A DNA stretch of 64,000 nucleotides from Pseudoalteromonas distincta (GCF_000814675.1 NZ_JWIG01000016.1:186001-250000); one strand, 5' to 3'; positions 45,065 to 54,269 are shown, counted from the stretch's first letter. Program-made: numbers and translations. The notes: generated by a model from the letters alone, not told the origin.

Positions 45065-46421
45065 AAACTCACCGTGTAAGCACATCATTGTAGTTGATGA
45101 TGAAGCGATGATCAGAGATTCATTAAAACAATTACTTACTCTCGAAGGCTATACAGTTGAGTGCTTTAATGATGCAAGTACGGCTCTAACAAAGCTTAAT
45201 CGACGTTTTATGGGCGTTGTACTGAGTGACATAAATATGCCTGCAATGGATGGGCTTACTTTACTTGAGCAAGTCACGGCATTTGATAGTGAACTGCCGG
45301 TTATATTTTTAACAGGGTACGCCGATGTAACTATTGCTGTTAAAGCAATGCAATTAGGCGCGTATGACTTATTTGAAAAACCAGTAAACGAAACATTGCT
45401 TGATTGCATAGCAAGAGCATGCGACAAGCGTAGCTTAGTGATTCAAAATCGTGCACTAAAACTTGCTGTACAAAAAACCTCAGCGCCGGGTGTACGTATA
45501 CTGGGTGATACTCCTAAAATGCAAGATATGATGCATTTACTCAATACGGTTATTGATACCCCAGCTGATGTAATGATTGAAGGTGAAACTGGCACGGGTA
45601 AAGAGCTTGTAGCGCGTTACTTACACGATCAAAGTATTCGCTCAGCAAGTAATTTTGTGGCTATAAATTGCGGCGCGGTGCCTGAGCAGTTGATAGAAAG
45701 TGAGTTATTTGGTGCTGCAAGTGGTGCCTATACCGGAGCAACTCACACTCGTAAGGGAAAGTTTGAATTTGCACAAGGTGGTACAGTTTTTTTAGATGAA
45801 ATAGAAAGTACCCCAATGTCGTTGCAGGTTAAATTATTACGCGTATTAGAGGAGCGAAAAGTAACTCCAGTAGGTGATAATAAAGCAATTGAATTAGATA
45901 TACGCATTGTAGCTGCCACTAAAGTAGATTTACTTTCACTTGTTGAAAAAGGTGAATTTAGAGCAGATTTATATTATCGGCTAAGTTTGGTAAAAGTAGA
46001 TATACCCCCACTTAGAGCTCGAAAAGCAGATATAGTATTACTGTTTAAGCACTTTAGCTCTATTGCAGCAACACGCTATCACAAGCCGCCAGCACCTCTT
46101 AATAGCGAAATACAACAGCGACTCTTAGCGTACGACTGGCCTGGTAATGTAAGGGAGCTTAGAAACCAAGCTGAGCGCGCGGTTTTATTAGGAGTAGAAC
46201 TTGCTTTTAGTGTTAGCAAAACGCAGGCTAAAGGTGAGCTTTCTCCCGATTTAAGCTTATCTGAAAAAGTTGCTTTTTATGAGCAGTCATTAATAGAAGA
46301 GGCCCTAGAGCGTAACCATGGTAGTATTAAAAATACGATGGATACACTGCAAATCGCTCGTAAAACCCTTTACGATAAAATGAGTAAATACAATTTAAAC
46401 CGTGATATGTTTATTGACTAA
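45057..46421 (+). CDS. dctD: DctD-type sigma-54-dependent response regulator
   Basis: A 454-residue NtrC-family activator. The receiver domain carries phospho-acceptor Asp58, and the AAA+ domain has Walker A GETGTGKE (176-183) and the sigma-54-contact loop GAYTGA (223-228, a Phe-to-Tyr variant of GAFTGA seen in active members). The Fis-type helix-turn-helix sits at the C-terminus (NHGSIKNTMDTLQIARKTLYD). It should activate sigma-54 promoters, and a clear one lies before the porin gene 116 bases downstream. Cotranscribed with the kinase. Confidence 0.92.
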   Translation: MIENSPCKHIIVVDDEAMIRDSLKQLLTLEGYTVECFNDASTALTKLNRRFMGVVLSDINMPAMDGLTLLEQVTAFDSELPVIFLTGYADVTIAVKAMQLGAYDLFEKPVNETLLDCIARACDKRSLVIQNRALKLAVQKTSAPGVRILGDTPKMQDMMHLLNTVIDTPADVMIEGETGTGKELVARYLHDQSIRSASNFVAINCGAVPEQLIESELFGAASGAYTGATHTRKGKFEFAQGGTVFLDEIESTPMSLQVKLLRVLEERKVTPVGDNKAIELDIRIVAATKVDLLSLVEKGEFRADLYYRLSLVKVDIPPLRARKADIVLLFKHFSSIAATRYHKPPAPLNSEIQQRLLAYDWPGNVRELRNQAERAVLLGVELAFSVSKTQAKGELSPDLSLSEKVAFYEQSLIEEALERNHGSIKNTMDTLQIARKTLYDKMSKYNLNRDMFID

Positions 46422-46458
46422 ATTGTGTGGTTTATGTGACAACTTCGTTTTTGTGGTG

Positions 46459-46474
46459 TGTGGGAAACCGCACA
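46459..46474 (+). promoter_or_regulatory. Candidate activator site (imperfect palindrome)
   Basis: TGTGGGAAACCGCACA is a 16-base imperfect palindrome about 63 bases upstream of the -24 element. That is the expected place for a DctD upstream activation site. Binding is inferred from position. Confidence 0.5.
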
Positions 46475-46536
46475 TTTATTCTCTTTTTTATACGCAATAT
46501 CCATTAACCGTCTGAAATGTAATAGTATTTTACCAT

Positions 46537-46551
46537 TGGCAGTAAAGTTGC
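46537..46551 (+). promoter_or_regulatory. Sigma-54 promoter of the porin/transporter unit
   Basis: TGGCAG-TAAAG-TTGC matches the -24/-12 consensus TGGCAC-N5-TTGC with exact spacing. It lies 46 bases before the porin start and directly after the gene for a sigma-54 activator. Confidence 0.8.
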
Positions 46552-46597
46552 CTTATTAGGTCTGACAACAAGTAGATTCTAATAATTAGGACACATA

Positions 46598-47554
46598 ATG
46601 ATAAAGTTTACACACTCTACTATTTTACTCACCTCAATAAGTAGCTTAGCTTTTTACTCGTACACGGCTTGTGCTACTGAATATGATGTTTATGGTAAAG
46701 CCGAAGTGCAAATTGCTAATACAGATACGGGTATTATGCGTTACGCAGAAGAAGGCACGCAGATTGAAGCGCCATTTTCGCGTATAGGCATTCAAGGGCA
46801 ACACAAATTAAATGAATATTTAAACGTTGTTTTTAAATACGAAGTGCAAGTAAAAGGCTTTGAGCAAGATGACACCGAAGAGCCATTTAGTGCAAGGAAT
46901 ACTTATCTTGGTTTAAAAGGTCAATTTGGCGAGCTTGTAGTGGGAAGAAATGATACTCGCTTTAAATACTCTGAAGGCAAAGTTGATAACTTTAATGAAA
47001 CCCAAGGTGACATAGCCCAAGTTATTGCAGGACAAGATAGACTTGGTGATACGCTAACATACACTTCTAATTATTGGCATAATACGCAATTTTCGTTTAC
47101 TTATGCTCCAAAAGACGACAACAAAGATAACGAAGCTGGATTTGCAGCAACTTTTATTTATGGTGATCGTAGCTTAAAAAACACCTCATATTACTTATCA
47201 TTAAGCCATGTTGATTCTCTTAATAATATTAATGCGAGCCGAATAGCAGCAGCCTATAAATTTGAACAATTACAGCTTGGTGCGCTATATCAGCATTCTG
47301 AATCAACAGATGGTATAAAATCAGGTAGCGGTTATGTGTTAAGTGCAAGCTATACGCTTGATAAATGGGTACCTAAATTACAGTTTGCTAAAGATGACTC
47401 TTTACTTCGTCAAACTTCTGAGGCAACACAATGGACTACGGGCCTTGACTATGTATTTGATAAGCAAACAACTGCTTACCTTTTATACACCGACCTTAAT
47501 TTAGAAGAACAAGACGACAGCAGTGTTGCGCTTGGTCTTAAATACAAGTTTTAG
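46598..47554 (+). CDS. Gram-negative porin
   Basis: A 318-residue outer-membrane porin of the Porin_4 type. The signal peptide ends ACA, then alternating beta strands follow (VYGKAEVQIAN, NTYLGLKGQFGELVVGRNDT), with a terminal Phe (ALGLKYKF) needed for barrel assembly. The L3-type eyelet region is around DNFNETQGDIAQVI. Probably lets organic acids into the periplasm for the transporter encoded 10 bases downstream. AGGA ribosome site; sigma-54 promoter upstream. Confidence 0.9.
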   Translation: MIKFTHSTILLTSISSLAFYSYTACATEYDVYGKAEVQIANTDTGIMRYAEEGTQIEAPFSRIGIQGQHKLNEYLNVVFKYEVQVKGFEQDDTEEPFSARNTYLGLKGQFGELVVGRNDTRFKYSEGKVDNFNETQGDIAQVIAGQDRLGDTLTYTSNYWHNTQFSFTYAPKDDNKDNEAGFAATFIYGDRSLKNTSYYLSLSHVDSLNNINASRIAAAYKFEQLQLGALYQHSESTDGIKSGSGYVLSASYTLDKWVPKLQFAKDDSLLRQTSEATQWTTGLDYVFDKQTTAYLLYTDLNLEEQDDSSVALGLKYKF

Positions 47555-47563
47555 AGGCCTGCC

Positions 47564-49039
47564 ATGACAGATAATATACTCACGCAAAAACCAGATAAGA
47601 AAAGACATTTCCAATGGCTTTTTTTGATACTAGGCCCTGTAGTAATGCTAATGACATGTTTACTCGATCCACCAACGGGTATGTCTGTAGCGGCATTTAA
47701 AACCGCAGGTTTAGCATTTTGGATGGCATCGTGGTGGGTGAGCGAAGTAGTACCAATTCCAGCAACTGCTTTGCTCCCTCTGGTAATATCACCACTGGCT
47801 GATATAGCAGCAATTAAAAGCGTGGCTGCCCCGTATGCGCACCCGCTAATATTTTTATTTTTAGGTGGTTTTTTAATTTCTATTGCTATGGAGCGTTGGG
47901 GCTTACATAAACGTATTGCGCTAAGCACCATGTTATATGCGGGTAAAAAGCCAAGCTTGCAAATTTTAGCCATGATGCTGGTAACCGCATTTTTGTCGAT
48001 GTGGATGTCTAATACCGCAACAGCTGTAATGATGCTGCCTATTGCGCTTTCAATTACTAATTTAGTTAAGCAATCAGACCCGAGTAATGAAGGTTTTGGT
48101 AAGGCTTTACTGTTGTCAATCGCTTATGGTGCAAGTATTGGTGGTATTGCTACCTTAATCGGTACTCCGCCTAATGCTTTAATGGCTGCTTACTTGTCAG
48201 ATAGTTACGAAATAGAAATTGGCTTTGCGCAATGGATGATTGTAGGCGTACCTCTGTCTTTAGGTATGCTAATTATTAGCTGGGTTTGGCTTACTAAATT
48301 TGCGTATAAAGTAGATGCTAATGTTAAAAACGATCAAAAAATTGATACAAAAGCGGTGTTTTCAACACAGTTAAAAAACCTAGGTATAATGCAGCGCGCC
48401 GAAAAAGGCGTGTTATTTGTGTTTGTTTTAGCAGCACTGTGTTGGATATTTAGACCTTTATTAGGTGACATAACAGGTCTTAATATTTCAGATACTACTA
48501 TTGCAATTGCAGCGGCATTGCTGTTGTTTGTAATGCCAGCGAATAAAGGCAAAGGTGAGCGTATCCTTGATTGGGAAAGCGCAGCTAAAGTGCCGTGGGG
48601 CGTTTTATTATTATTTGGTGGCGGGCTTACACTTGCATCTCAAATTAAGTCATCAGGGCTTGCTGAATTTATTGCTCACCTAATTGAAGGCGCTAGCACT
48701 ATTCCACTTGTTATGAGTGTACTTGTTGTTGTGGCATTAATTACGTTTTTAACTGAGATCACAAGCAATACAGCAACTGCAGCTGGCTTTCTTCCTTTGT
48801 TAGGGCCCGTTGCAGAGTCTATAACAGGCTCACCATTGGTTTGGGTTATTCCTGCAGCTATAGCGTGTAGTTGTGCGTTTATGATGCCGGTAGCGACACC
48901 ACCAAACGCTATTGTGTTTGGCTCAGGGCAAATTCAAATGCGCGACATGATAAGAGCCGGCTTTGTGCTAAACATTGTGGCTATTGTATTAATTACGCTG
49001 GTTACAATGACGATTGCAGCCCAAGTATTTGGTTTTTAA
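47564..49039 (+). CDS. DASS/SLC13-family Na+/dicarboxylate symporter
   Basis: A 491-residue inner-membrane transporter. It carries the two hallmark SNT motifs of the family (MWMSNTATAVMMLPIA in the first half; ITSNTATAAGFLPLLG in the second), which bind Na+ and substrate carboxylates, plus PPTGMSVAAFKTAGLAFWMASWW-like start and VATPPNAIVFGSG. Homologous to VcINDY of Vibrio cholerae, which imports succinate and related acids with Na+. It follows the porin by nine bases, so the two are cotranscribed under the DctBD-type system. Confidence 0.9.
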   Translation: MTDNILTQKPDKKRHFQWLFLILGPVVMLMTCLLDPPTGMSVAAFKTAGLAFWMASWWVSEVVPIPATALLPLVISPLADIAAIKSVAAPYAHPLIFLFLGGFLISIAMERWGLHKRIALSTMLYAGKKPSLQILAMMLVTAFLSMWMSNTATAVMMLPIALSITNLVKQSDPSNEGFGKALLLSIAYGASIGGIATLIGTPPNALMAAYLSDSYEIEIGFAQWMIVGVPLSLGMLIISWVWLTKFAYKVDANVKNDQKIDTKAVFSTQLKNLGIMQRAEKGVLFVFVLAALCWIFRPLLGDITGLNISDTTIAIAAALLLFVMPANKGKGERILDWESAAKVPWGVLLLFGGGLTLASQIKSSGLAEFIAHLIEGASTIPLVMSVLVVVALITFLTEITSNTATAAGFLPLLGPVAESITGSPLVWVIPAAIACSCAFMMPVATPPNAIVFGSGQIQMRDMIRAGFVLNIVAIVLITLVTMTIAAQVFGF

Positions 49040-49073
49040 AGCTGTACTAAATTAGTTCCAACCAACCTATGTC

Positions 49074-49120
49074 AGAGTAGTTTTGTTTATACTTACAATT
49101 TTAAACAAAGCTACTCTTTA
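49074..49120 (+). terminator. Long intrinsic terminator of the dicarboxylate module
   Basis: Sixteen-base arms (49074-49089 and 49102-49117, one G-U pair) with a twelve-base loop, then TTTA. Confidence 0.8.
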
Positions 49121-49229
49121 TGCTTATATATATTACTTAAAAAGCTCTTTTTTAGATAATTAGTGTTATTGCTCGAAAAACAGAACAAGGTTATAGTCGT
49201 TAATAACTTTAAAAATTGAGTAACCTATT

Positions 49230-50648
49230 TTGAGCACTGAGACATCACAGGCAATGCCTTTAATTCCCCAGTTTGATGAATTGCAAAAAAGCTTTCTCGA
49301 AACGCCTTACTTGCCAATTGATAAACGTCTCGTTTTATTGAAAAAACTCCGTGTACGTATTGTTGAACTTGAGCAAGAGCTAGTAGATGCTGCTTCAAAA
49401 GACTTTGGTTACAGAACCGCTTTCGATACTTTACTTGGCGATATATTGCCTACAGTGCAAACACTCGCGCACATTATTAAAAAACTGCCAAAATGGGCAA
49501 AGCCAAGTAATCGCTCTGTGGGTTTAAGCTTGTGGCCTTCAAAAGTAAGTGTTAATTATCAGCCCAAAGGTGTGGTAGGTATTATTGCACCGTGGAATTA
49601 CCCCATTCAGTTAGCGTTAGTACCTGTGCTTACCGCCATAGCTGCCGGTAATAGAGTGATGCTTAAATTAAGCGAATTCACACCTCATACAAACGCCGTT
49701 ATCGAAAAAATCTTTAAAGATGATCTGCAAGCTCATTGTAAAATAATACTAGGGGCGAGTGATGTTGCAGCACAGTTTTCATCACTGCCATTTGCTCATT
49801 TATTATTTACGGGTTCTACGAACGTAGGTAAATTAGTAATGGCGTCAGCGAGTCGTAACTTAACGCCGGTAACGCTTGAACTTGGTGGTAAATCGCCAGT
49901 TATTATTACGCAAAATGCCGATATTAAAAAAGCGGCACAAGCCTTACTGTTTGGCAAAATGGCCAACGCAGGGCAAATATGCGTTGCACCCGACTACGTA
50001 TTTGTACCCAAAGAGCTTGAGCATCAGCTTATTCAGCAATTATGCGAGTTGTATAAAAAGCATTTTAAAGACGGTGTTGAAGGTAAAAACTTAACTTCTA
50101 TCATTAGCGATGCGCATTATAAACGTTTGGCAACCTACTTAGAGCAAGCCCAAGAACTGGGTGCAAACATTATTAAGCCACTTGAGCAAAACCAGCAAGA
50201 CGAAGAAAAGCACCGTATGGGGCTGCATTTAGTAACTCAAGTAACTGACGAAATGCAGCTTATGCAAGATGAGTTATTTGGTCCAATACTACCAATAATG
50301 AGTTATGAAAAGCTCGACAGCGCAATTGACTATATTAAAGCCCATCACCACCCATTAGCGCTTTATATTTTAGGCCAAGATAAGCACGCTCAAGAATACA
50401 TTATGAAGCAAACAATCAGTGGCACTGTGGCAATAAACGACACCTTAGTGCAAGTAACTGCTGATGATGCTCCCTTTGGTGGTGTAGGGCATTCAGGAAT
50501 GGGGCATTATCATGGTATAGAAGGGTTTTTAACGTTTAGCCATGCTAAAAATACGTTAGTATCGGGCTCGTTTAATCCTCGCATTGTTATGCTACTAAAA
50601 CAAAGCAAACTTATTATTAAGCTTCTAAAGTGGCTTTACATAAAATAA
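49230..50648 (+). CDS. calB: Coniferyl-aldehyde-dehydrogenase-like aldehyde dehydrogenase
   Basis: A 472-residue NAD(P)-dependent aldehyde dehydrogenase close to the CalB group. It has VVGIIAPWNYPIQLALVP, the cofactor loop LLFTGSTNVGKLV, the Glu region TLELGGKSPVII and the catalytic Cys in MANAGQICVAPDYVFV. It oxidises aldehydes to acids in the cytoplasm; a short C-terminal hydrophobic/basic end may let it sit on the membrane. The start is uncertain: TTG at 49230, or ATG at 49254, neither with a strong ribosome site. Monocistronic. Confidence 0.88.
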   Translation: MSTETSQAMPLIPQFDELQKSFLETPYLPIDKRLVLLKKLRVRIVELEQELVDAASKDFGYRTAFDTLLGDILPTVQTLAHIIKKLPKWAKPSNRSVGLSLWPSKVSVNYQPKGVVGIIAPWNYPIQLALVPVLTAIAAGNRVMLKLSEFTPHTNAVIEKIFKDDLQAHCKIILGASDVAAQFSSLPFAHLLFTGSTNVGKLVMASASRNLTPVTLELGGKSPVIITQNADIKKAAQALLFGKMANAGQICVAPDYVFVPKELEHQLIQQLCELYKKHFKDGVEGKNLTSIISDAHYKRLATYLEQAQELGANIIKPLEQNQQDEEKHRMGLHLVTQVTDEMQLMQDELFGPILPIMSYEKLDSAIDYIKAHHHPLALYILGQDKHAQEYIMKQTISGTVAINDTLVQVTADDAPFGGVGHSGMGHYHGIEGFLTFSHAKNTLVSGSFNPRIVMLLKQSKLIIKLLKWLYIK

Positions 50649-50704
50649 TAGGGTGCTGATTTGGTAAAGTTGAATAAGTGTTAACTTGCTAATCAAGATA
50701 TATT

Positions 50705-50742
50705 AAAAAGGCTGAATTACATTATGTAATTCAGCCTTTTTT
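50705..50742. terminator. Bidirectional intrinsic terminator
   Basis: Arms GGCTGAATTACAT/ATGTAATTCAGCC with A-run and T-run, between the convergent aldehyde dehydrogenase and Sel1 genes. Confidence 0.9.
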
Positions 50743-50784
50743 AGATTAGTTTAAAGCTACGGTCTTAAACTCTAAAATAAGACT

Positions 50785-51510
50785 TTAAAATAAGCGACCT
50801 TCGCCAGCATAGGTACCCACTTGTATTTTTGCATAAATGGCATCGGCTTTTTCTTTAGCTTCTTCAATTTCTTTAGGCAGCATTTTACGCTCATCAAGTT
50901 TACGGCTATGACTCGCTTGCATATTACCGTTGTACTCAGCGATAGTATTCCAAATATATGACTTTTCTAAATCTTTTGGCATACCTAGTCCTTCAAAATA
51001 CATGAGGGCTAAATTAAATTGCGCTAAAGAGTAATTGTTTGCAGCTGCTTTTTCGTACCAGTTACGTGCCGCTTCATAGTCTCGTGTAACACCCACGCCA
51101 TTAGCGTACATTACGCCCAAATTAAATTGAGCTGCAGGTAAATTCTTCTTAGCTGCTTTTTCAAATAAGGTAACTGCCATTTGATGATCAAGTTTAACGC
51201 CTTTACCTTCGTCGTATAAAACAGCTAGAGCAAACATCGAATCAGCATGGTTCTTTTTAACGCCTTGTTGATAAAGTGCAGCTGCTTTGCGGTAATCGCG
51301 TGTTACACCGTATCCACCTTCGTATAATTTGGCTAGTTCGTAAATTCCTGGCGCAAAACCTTTGTCTGCTAGGTATTGGAATTCTTTTAGGGCGACTGCA
51401 AATTCACCTTCGTTAGCTGCTCTTATGCCATCTTCTAATGTTGCATGAGCGAAAGGGCTGGCAAGTAAAACGCCAGCAAGAATGAGTGCTTTTAAATTAA
51501 ACTGTGACAT
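50785..51510 (-). CDS. Secreted Sel1-like repeat protein
   Basis: A 241-residue exported protein with signal peptide (cleaved at AHA) and about four Sel1 repeats. Each carries the consensus of Ala/Tyr helices with GxGVxxDYxxA, for example LAKLYEGGYGVTRDYRKAAA and LGVMYANGVGVTRDYEAARNW. Sel1 proteins are scaffolds for protein contacts, often at the envelope. The C-terminal part is a charged helix (EIEEAKEKADAIYAKI). GGAG lies eight bases before the ATG. Partner unknown. Confidence 0.88.
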   Translation of the reverse strand: MSQFNLKALILAGVLLASPFAHATLEDGIRAANEGEFAVALKEFQYLADKGFAPGIYELAKLYEGGYGVTRDYRKAAALYQQGVKKNHADSMFALAVLYDEGKGVKLDHQMAVTLFEKAAKKNLPAAQFNLGVMYANGVGVTRDYEAARNWYEKAAANNYSLAQFNLALMYFEGLGMPKDLEKSYIWNTIAEYNGNMQASHSRKLDERKMLPKEIEEAKEKADAIYAKIQVGTYAGEGRLF

Positions 51511-51944
51511 ATTAATGTCTCCAATTAGTAATAGTTTCGATAGATTTTAGGGCCAGTACATTTTTTAGATTAAACATCCACTGCTATTTAGGCTCGCCCT
51601 TGAGGCGGTTTGTTCTTTGCTGCTCGGTTTTTTAATGAGCTTACTAAGTTACAAACTTCGCGCGGCGATTAAATAGCGCCTAGATAGAACAAGTTTTAAT
51701 CCTAAAAGGTCAACAGGCCATAGTTAAATGCTAATTTATTAAATTTTTGCGCTATTTGCACATTATAAACGTTTAATACCCAATACATTTATGTAAAGAC
51801 TAAATCGGTTACTATAAATAGATGCAAAAAAGGGTGTCTACTGTTATGTTTTACGCCAGCTTTAGTGTAAACGCAAGGCGGTACCTTATAAGATCGTGCG
51901 TATAAAATGTAAATAACAGCGCGGTGGACTTTCAAGGTAAGTAA

Positions 51945-52010
51945 ATGAGTTTAAGAAGTGTAAGATACAGATTTTATAGAAAATTTAAAGATATAAAAAA
52001 AGCCCGTTAG
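51945..52010 (+). CDS. Possible 21-residue basic microprotein
   Basis: The ATG at 51945 has AAGG at a plausible distance and encodes a very basic peptide (start MSLRSVRYRFYRKF, five Arg and four Lys, one Asp) ending at a TAG that lies inside the loop side of the following terminator. Arrangement and composition hint at a translated gene, but such a short frame can arise by chance. Confidence 0.3.
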   Translation: MSLRSVRYRFYRKFKDIKKAR

Positions 52011-52020
52011 GGCTTTTTTG
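51995..52020 (+). terminator. Intrinsic terminator
   Basis: AGCCC-GTTA-GGGCT with A-run before and T-run after. No annotated gene ends here on the plus strand, so it implies a short transcript, perhaps the microORF or a small RNA. Confidence 0.8.
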
Positions 52021-52190
52021 AGTCATATTAACCGTCACTAATATGAGCAATGTAGCAAGTAAATGTGATATTTGGTGTTATTACTTGGGTCGAGTAAGTA
52101 ATACCACGAAGCGGCACGTTCTTCTTTTAATGTGTCAGCATCCTTGCTGAATATCCTTCCATAGGCACTGAGGTCGGTACACTTTGTTTC

Positions 52191-52206
52191 TGATAATGAT
52201 TATTAG
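52191..52206. promoter_or_regulatory. Fur-box-like site 1
   Basis: TGATAATGATTATTAG resembles the Fur consensus GATAATGATAATCATTATC (left and central hexamers match well). Confidence 0.55.
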
Positions 52207-52235
52207 TTAGATTAGCGCGCAAGTCAATGCTTAAA

Positions 52236-52250
52236 TGATAATTATTATCA
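52236..52250. promoter_or_regulatory. Fur-box-like site 2
   Basis: TGATAATTATTATCA is a perfect 7-1-7 palindrome of the Fur type, 43 bases before the lipoprotein start, where it could block transcription when iron is plentiful. Confidence 0.65.
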
Positions 52251-52292
52251 AATAAGATTTTCATGATTATAAAATTTAAAATAAGGAAAGTG

Positions 52293-53156
52293 ATGCTTAA
52301 TAATCTTAAAGCTAAAAAAGTGATAAATGCATGCTTTGCTATCAGCATGGTATTTTTGTGTAGCTGTTCAGCCTCATTCACTTATAACAACTTGAGCTGG
52401 CTTTCGTCATTTTGGGTAGATGATTATATTGATCTAAATAAAACACAAAATAAGCAGCTCAAACAGATTATTAACACGACCCAAGCGTGGCATAGAAGTA
52501 CGCAGCTACCAGCCTACAAACAAGACATTCAAAATATTAAGGCACTTTTTAACAACACACTAAGCATTGATCAGTTAAAAGAGCAGGTGGTTTTTGCTAA
52601 AAAGCATTGGCAAAACCTACTTGAATACGCGCACATGCCTTTAGCTGAGCTTGGGGCAACCTTATCAAGTGAGCAAAGAGAAGAACTTTTAAACAATATT
52701 CAAATAAAAATTAACGACGAACGTGAAGAGTTTAACGAACAAACCCCGCTTGAGCGAAAAAGTGAGCGTTTGGAAGAGCAATTTGAATACTACGAGCAGT
52801 GGATAGGCAAACTTAATAAACAACAAAAAGCGCTGATTAAATCAACTAATGAGCAACATCAAGACTCAGGAGCGCTGTGGTTAGAGTACAAGCAAACCCG
52901 TTTGAATGCGGCCAAACAGGTATTTACAAATGCTGAAATTACAAAAAAAGAATTTATAAATCAGTTGAGTACAGTTATTAAAGAGCGCGAACTATATATG
53001 AGCGACGCACTATTGAAAACCAATGAAGCAAACTTAGATTTATATATAAATTTACTCTACGAATTAAACTCAACCTTAAATGATAAACAACGCCAAAGCG
53101 TTAATGATCAATTTGATGAGTTAATTGAGACCTTAAACGATATAATAGAAAACTAA
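52293..53156 (+). CDS. DUF6279 family lipoprotein
   Basis: A 287-residue lipoprotein. The signal ends in the lipobox CSC of FLCSCSASFTY. The family N-terminus YNNLSWLSSFWVDDYIDLNKTQ follows, and the rest is a long, mostly alpha-helical, highly charged body without recognisable catalytic motifs. AAGGAAAG precedes the ATG at 52293; the frame is open 10 codons further. Two Fur-box-like sites upstream suggest induction under iron limitation. Function of the family is unknown. Confidence 0.8.
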   Translation: MLNNLKAKKVINACFAISMVFLCSCSASFTYNNLSWLSSFWVDDYIDLNKTQNKQLKQIINTTQAWHRSTQLPAYKQDIQNIKALFNNTLSIDQLKEQVVFAKKHWQNLLEYAHMPLAELGATLSSEQREELLNNIQIKINDEREEFNEQTPLERKSERLEEQFEYYEQWIGKLNKQQKALIKSTNEQHQDSGALWLEYKQTRLNAAKQVFTNAEITKKEFINQLSTVIKERELYMSDALLKTNEANLDLYINLLYELNSTLNDKQRQSVNDQFDELIETLNDIIEN

Positions 53157-53240
53157 ATTGTGCGTGAATTATTAAGTTTTAAATTAGCTGTTTAGGCTGA
53201 TTTGTTTTTAAACGCAAAAATGCTTTTTAAAGGGCAATGT

Positions 53241-54269
53241 ATGGTTACAGATTTGAAAAGTATCTTAAACACTTGGTATCCCAACAGGGACAACCAAGAA
53301 TGGGTTTTAGCTACTTTGTACAAAATTGAAGGCTCTAGCTACAGAAAGCTAGGTGCTATGATGCTTATTTCGAGCTTAGGCGAGCGCTTAGGGATGCTTT
53401 CGGGTGGCTGTTTAGAAGCTGACATACAGCGCCATGCTAAACAAGTAATGAGTACTTTAAGCAGTAAAACCATTAGTTATGATGCCACCGATGAAGACGA
53501 TTTAACATTTCAACTTGGCATTGGTTGTGGAGGTATAGTACATATTTTACTGCAGCCTATTCATAAGGCTAATGACTATTTACAGTTAGAGCTTGTATCT
53601 AAAGCACTTAATGAGAATAAACCAGGGCGGTATCTTCAACAAGTAAGCCCCATTTTGCCAGCCGGTAGTGGTGTATTTACGCAAAATGATGAGTTGCATG
53701 GTTTATCAATGAACCGCAAAGCGCAGTTGGTAGAATTACAAGGCGCTACGTGTTTGCAAACCTCTATTTATCCACCGCCCCATCTATTAATAGTAGGGGG
53801 TGGCGCAGATGCAGTTCCGGTTTATACATTTGCCAAACAACTTGGTTGGAGTGTAACGGTATGGGATACACGCGCGGCTAATGCAAAAAGACAATATTTT
53901 AAAAATGCAGATGCTATTTTGCGCATCACACCGAATGAGTTAAAAGAATATTGCATAACCCATAAAGTTGATACGGCTATTTTAATGGCTCACAGCGTTG
54001 AACTTGACGCCAGTACGTTGGCTCAATTTAAAGATGTTCCGTTTAAATATATAGGATTATTGGGTCCGAAGCACAGACGTGAACAAGTTTTAGAGCACGC
54101 AAATACGCGTGTTTCACAAATTAAGTCTCCTGTTTTTGGGCCTGTCGGTTTAAATTTAGGGGGCGACTCGCCAGAGAGTATTGCACTATCGCTGATCAGC
54201 GAAATACATGCAGTGCTGTGTGATAAAGATGCCCAATCACTAAGTCATTGGGGGCAGGAGCCGTGCTAA
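53241..54269 (+). CDS. xdhC: XdhC-family molybdenum hydroxylase maturation factor
   Basis: A 342-residue protein with the XdhC/CoxI N-terminal domain (VLATLYKIEGSSYRKLGAMM, MLSGGCLEADI, GIGCGGIVHILLQP) and a C-terminal Rossmann domain (PPHLLIVGGGADAVPVYTFA, YIGLLGPKHRR). It binds molybdenum cofactor and delivers it, after sulfuration, to xanthine-dehydrogenase-type enzymes. AGGG lies six bases before the ATG at 53241. Overlaps the next gene, and both serve the Mo enzyme encoded downstream. Confidence 0.9.
   Translation: MVTDLKSILNTWYPNRDNQEWVLATLYKIEGSSYRKLGAMMLISSLGERLGMLSGGCLEADIQRHAKQVMSTLSSKTISYDATDEDDLTFQLGIGCGGIVHILLQPIHKANDYLQLELVSKALNENKPGRYLQQVSPILPAGSGVFTQNDELHGLSMNRKAQLVELQGATCLQTSIYPPPHLLIVGGGADAVPVYTFAKQLGWSVTVWDTRAANAKRQYFKNADAILRITPNELKEYCITHKVDTAILMAHSVELDASTLAQFKDVPFKYIGLLGPKHRREQVLEHANTRVSQIKSPVFGPVGLNLGGDSPESIALSLISEIHAVLCDKDAQSLSHWGQEPC

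Larger units (their letters stand above)
51511..52292. other. Long intergenic region with repeat-like block, microORF, terminator and Fur-box-like sites
   Basis: From left to right this contains a GC-richer block with small stems (about 51585-51740), a possible 21-codon ORF (51945-52010) ending in a terminator, an open but start-less stretch on the minus strand (about 52023-52190), and two Fur-box-like palindromes (52191 and 52236). The start of the next gene is at 52293. Confidence 0.5.

Noticed and set aside
52023..52190. Minus-strand open stretch with protein-like composition
   Set aside because: About 45 codons open, but no start codon and a stop just upstream; it could be a gene remnant but cannot be supported.
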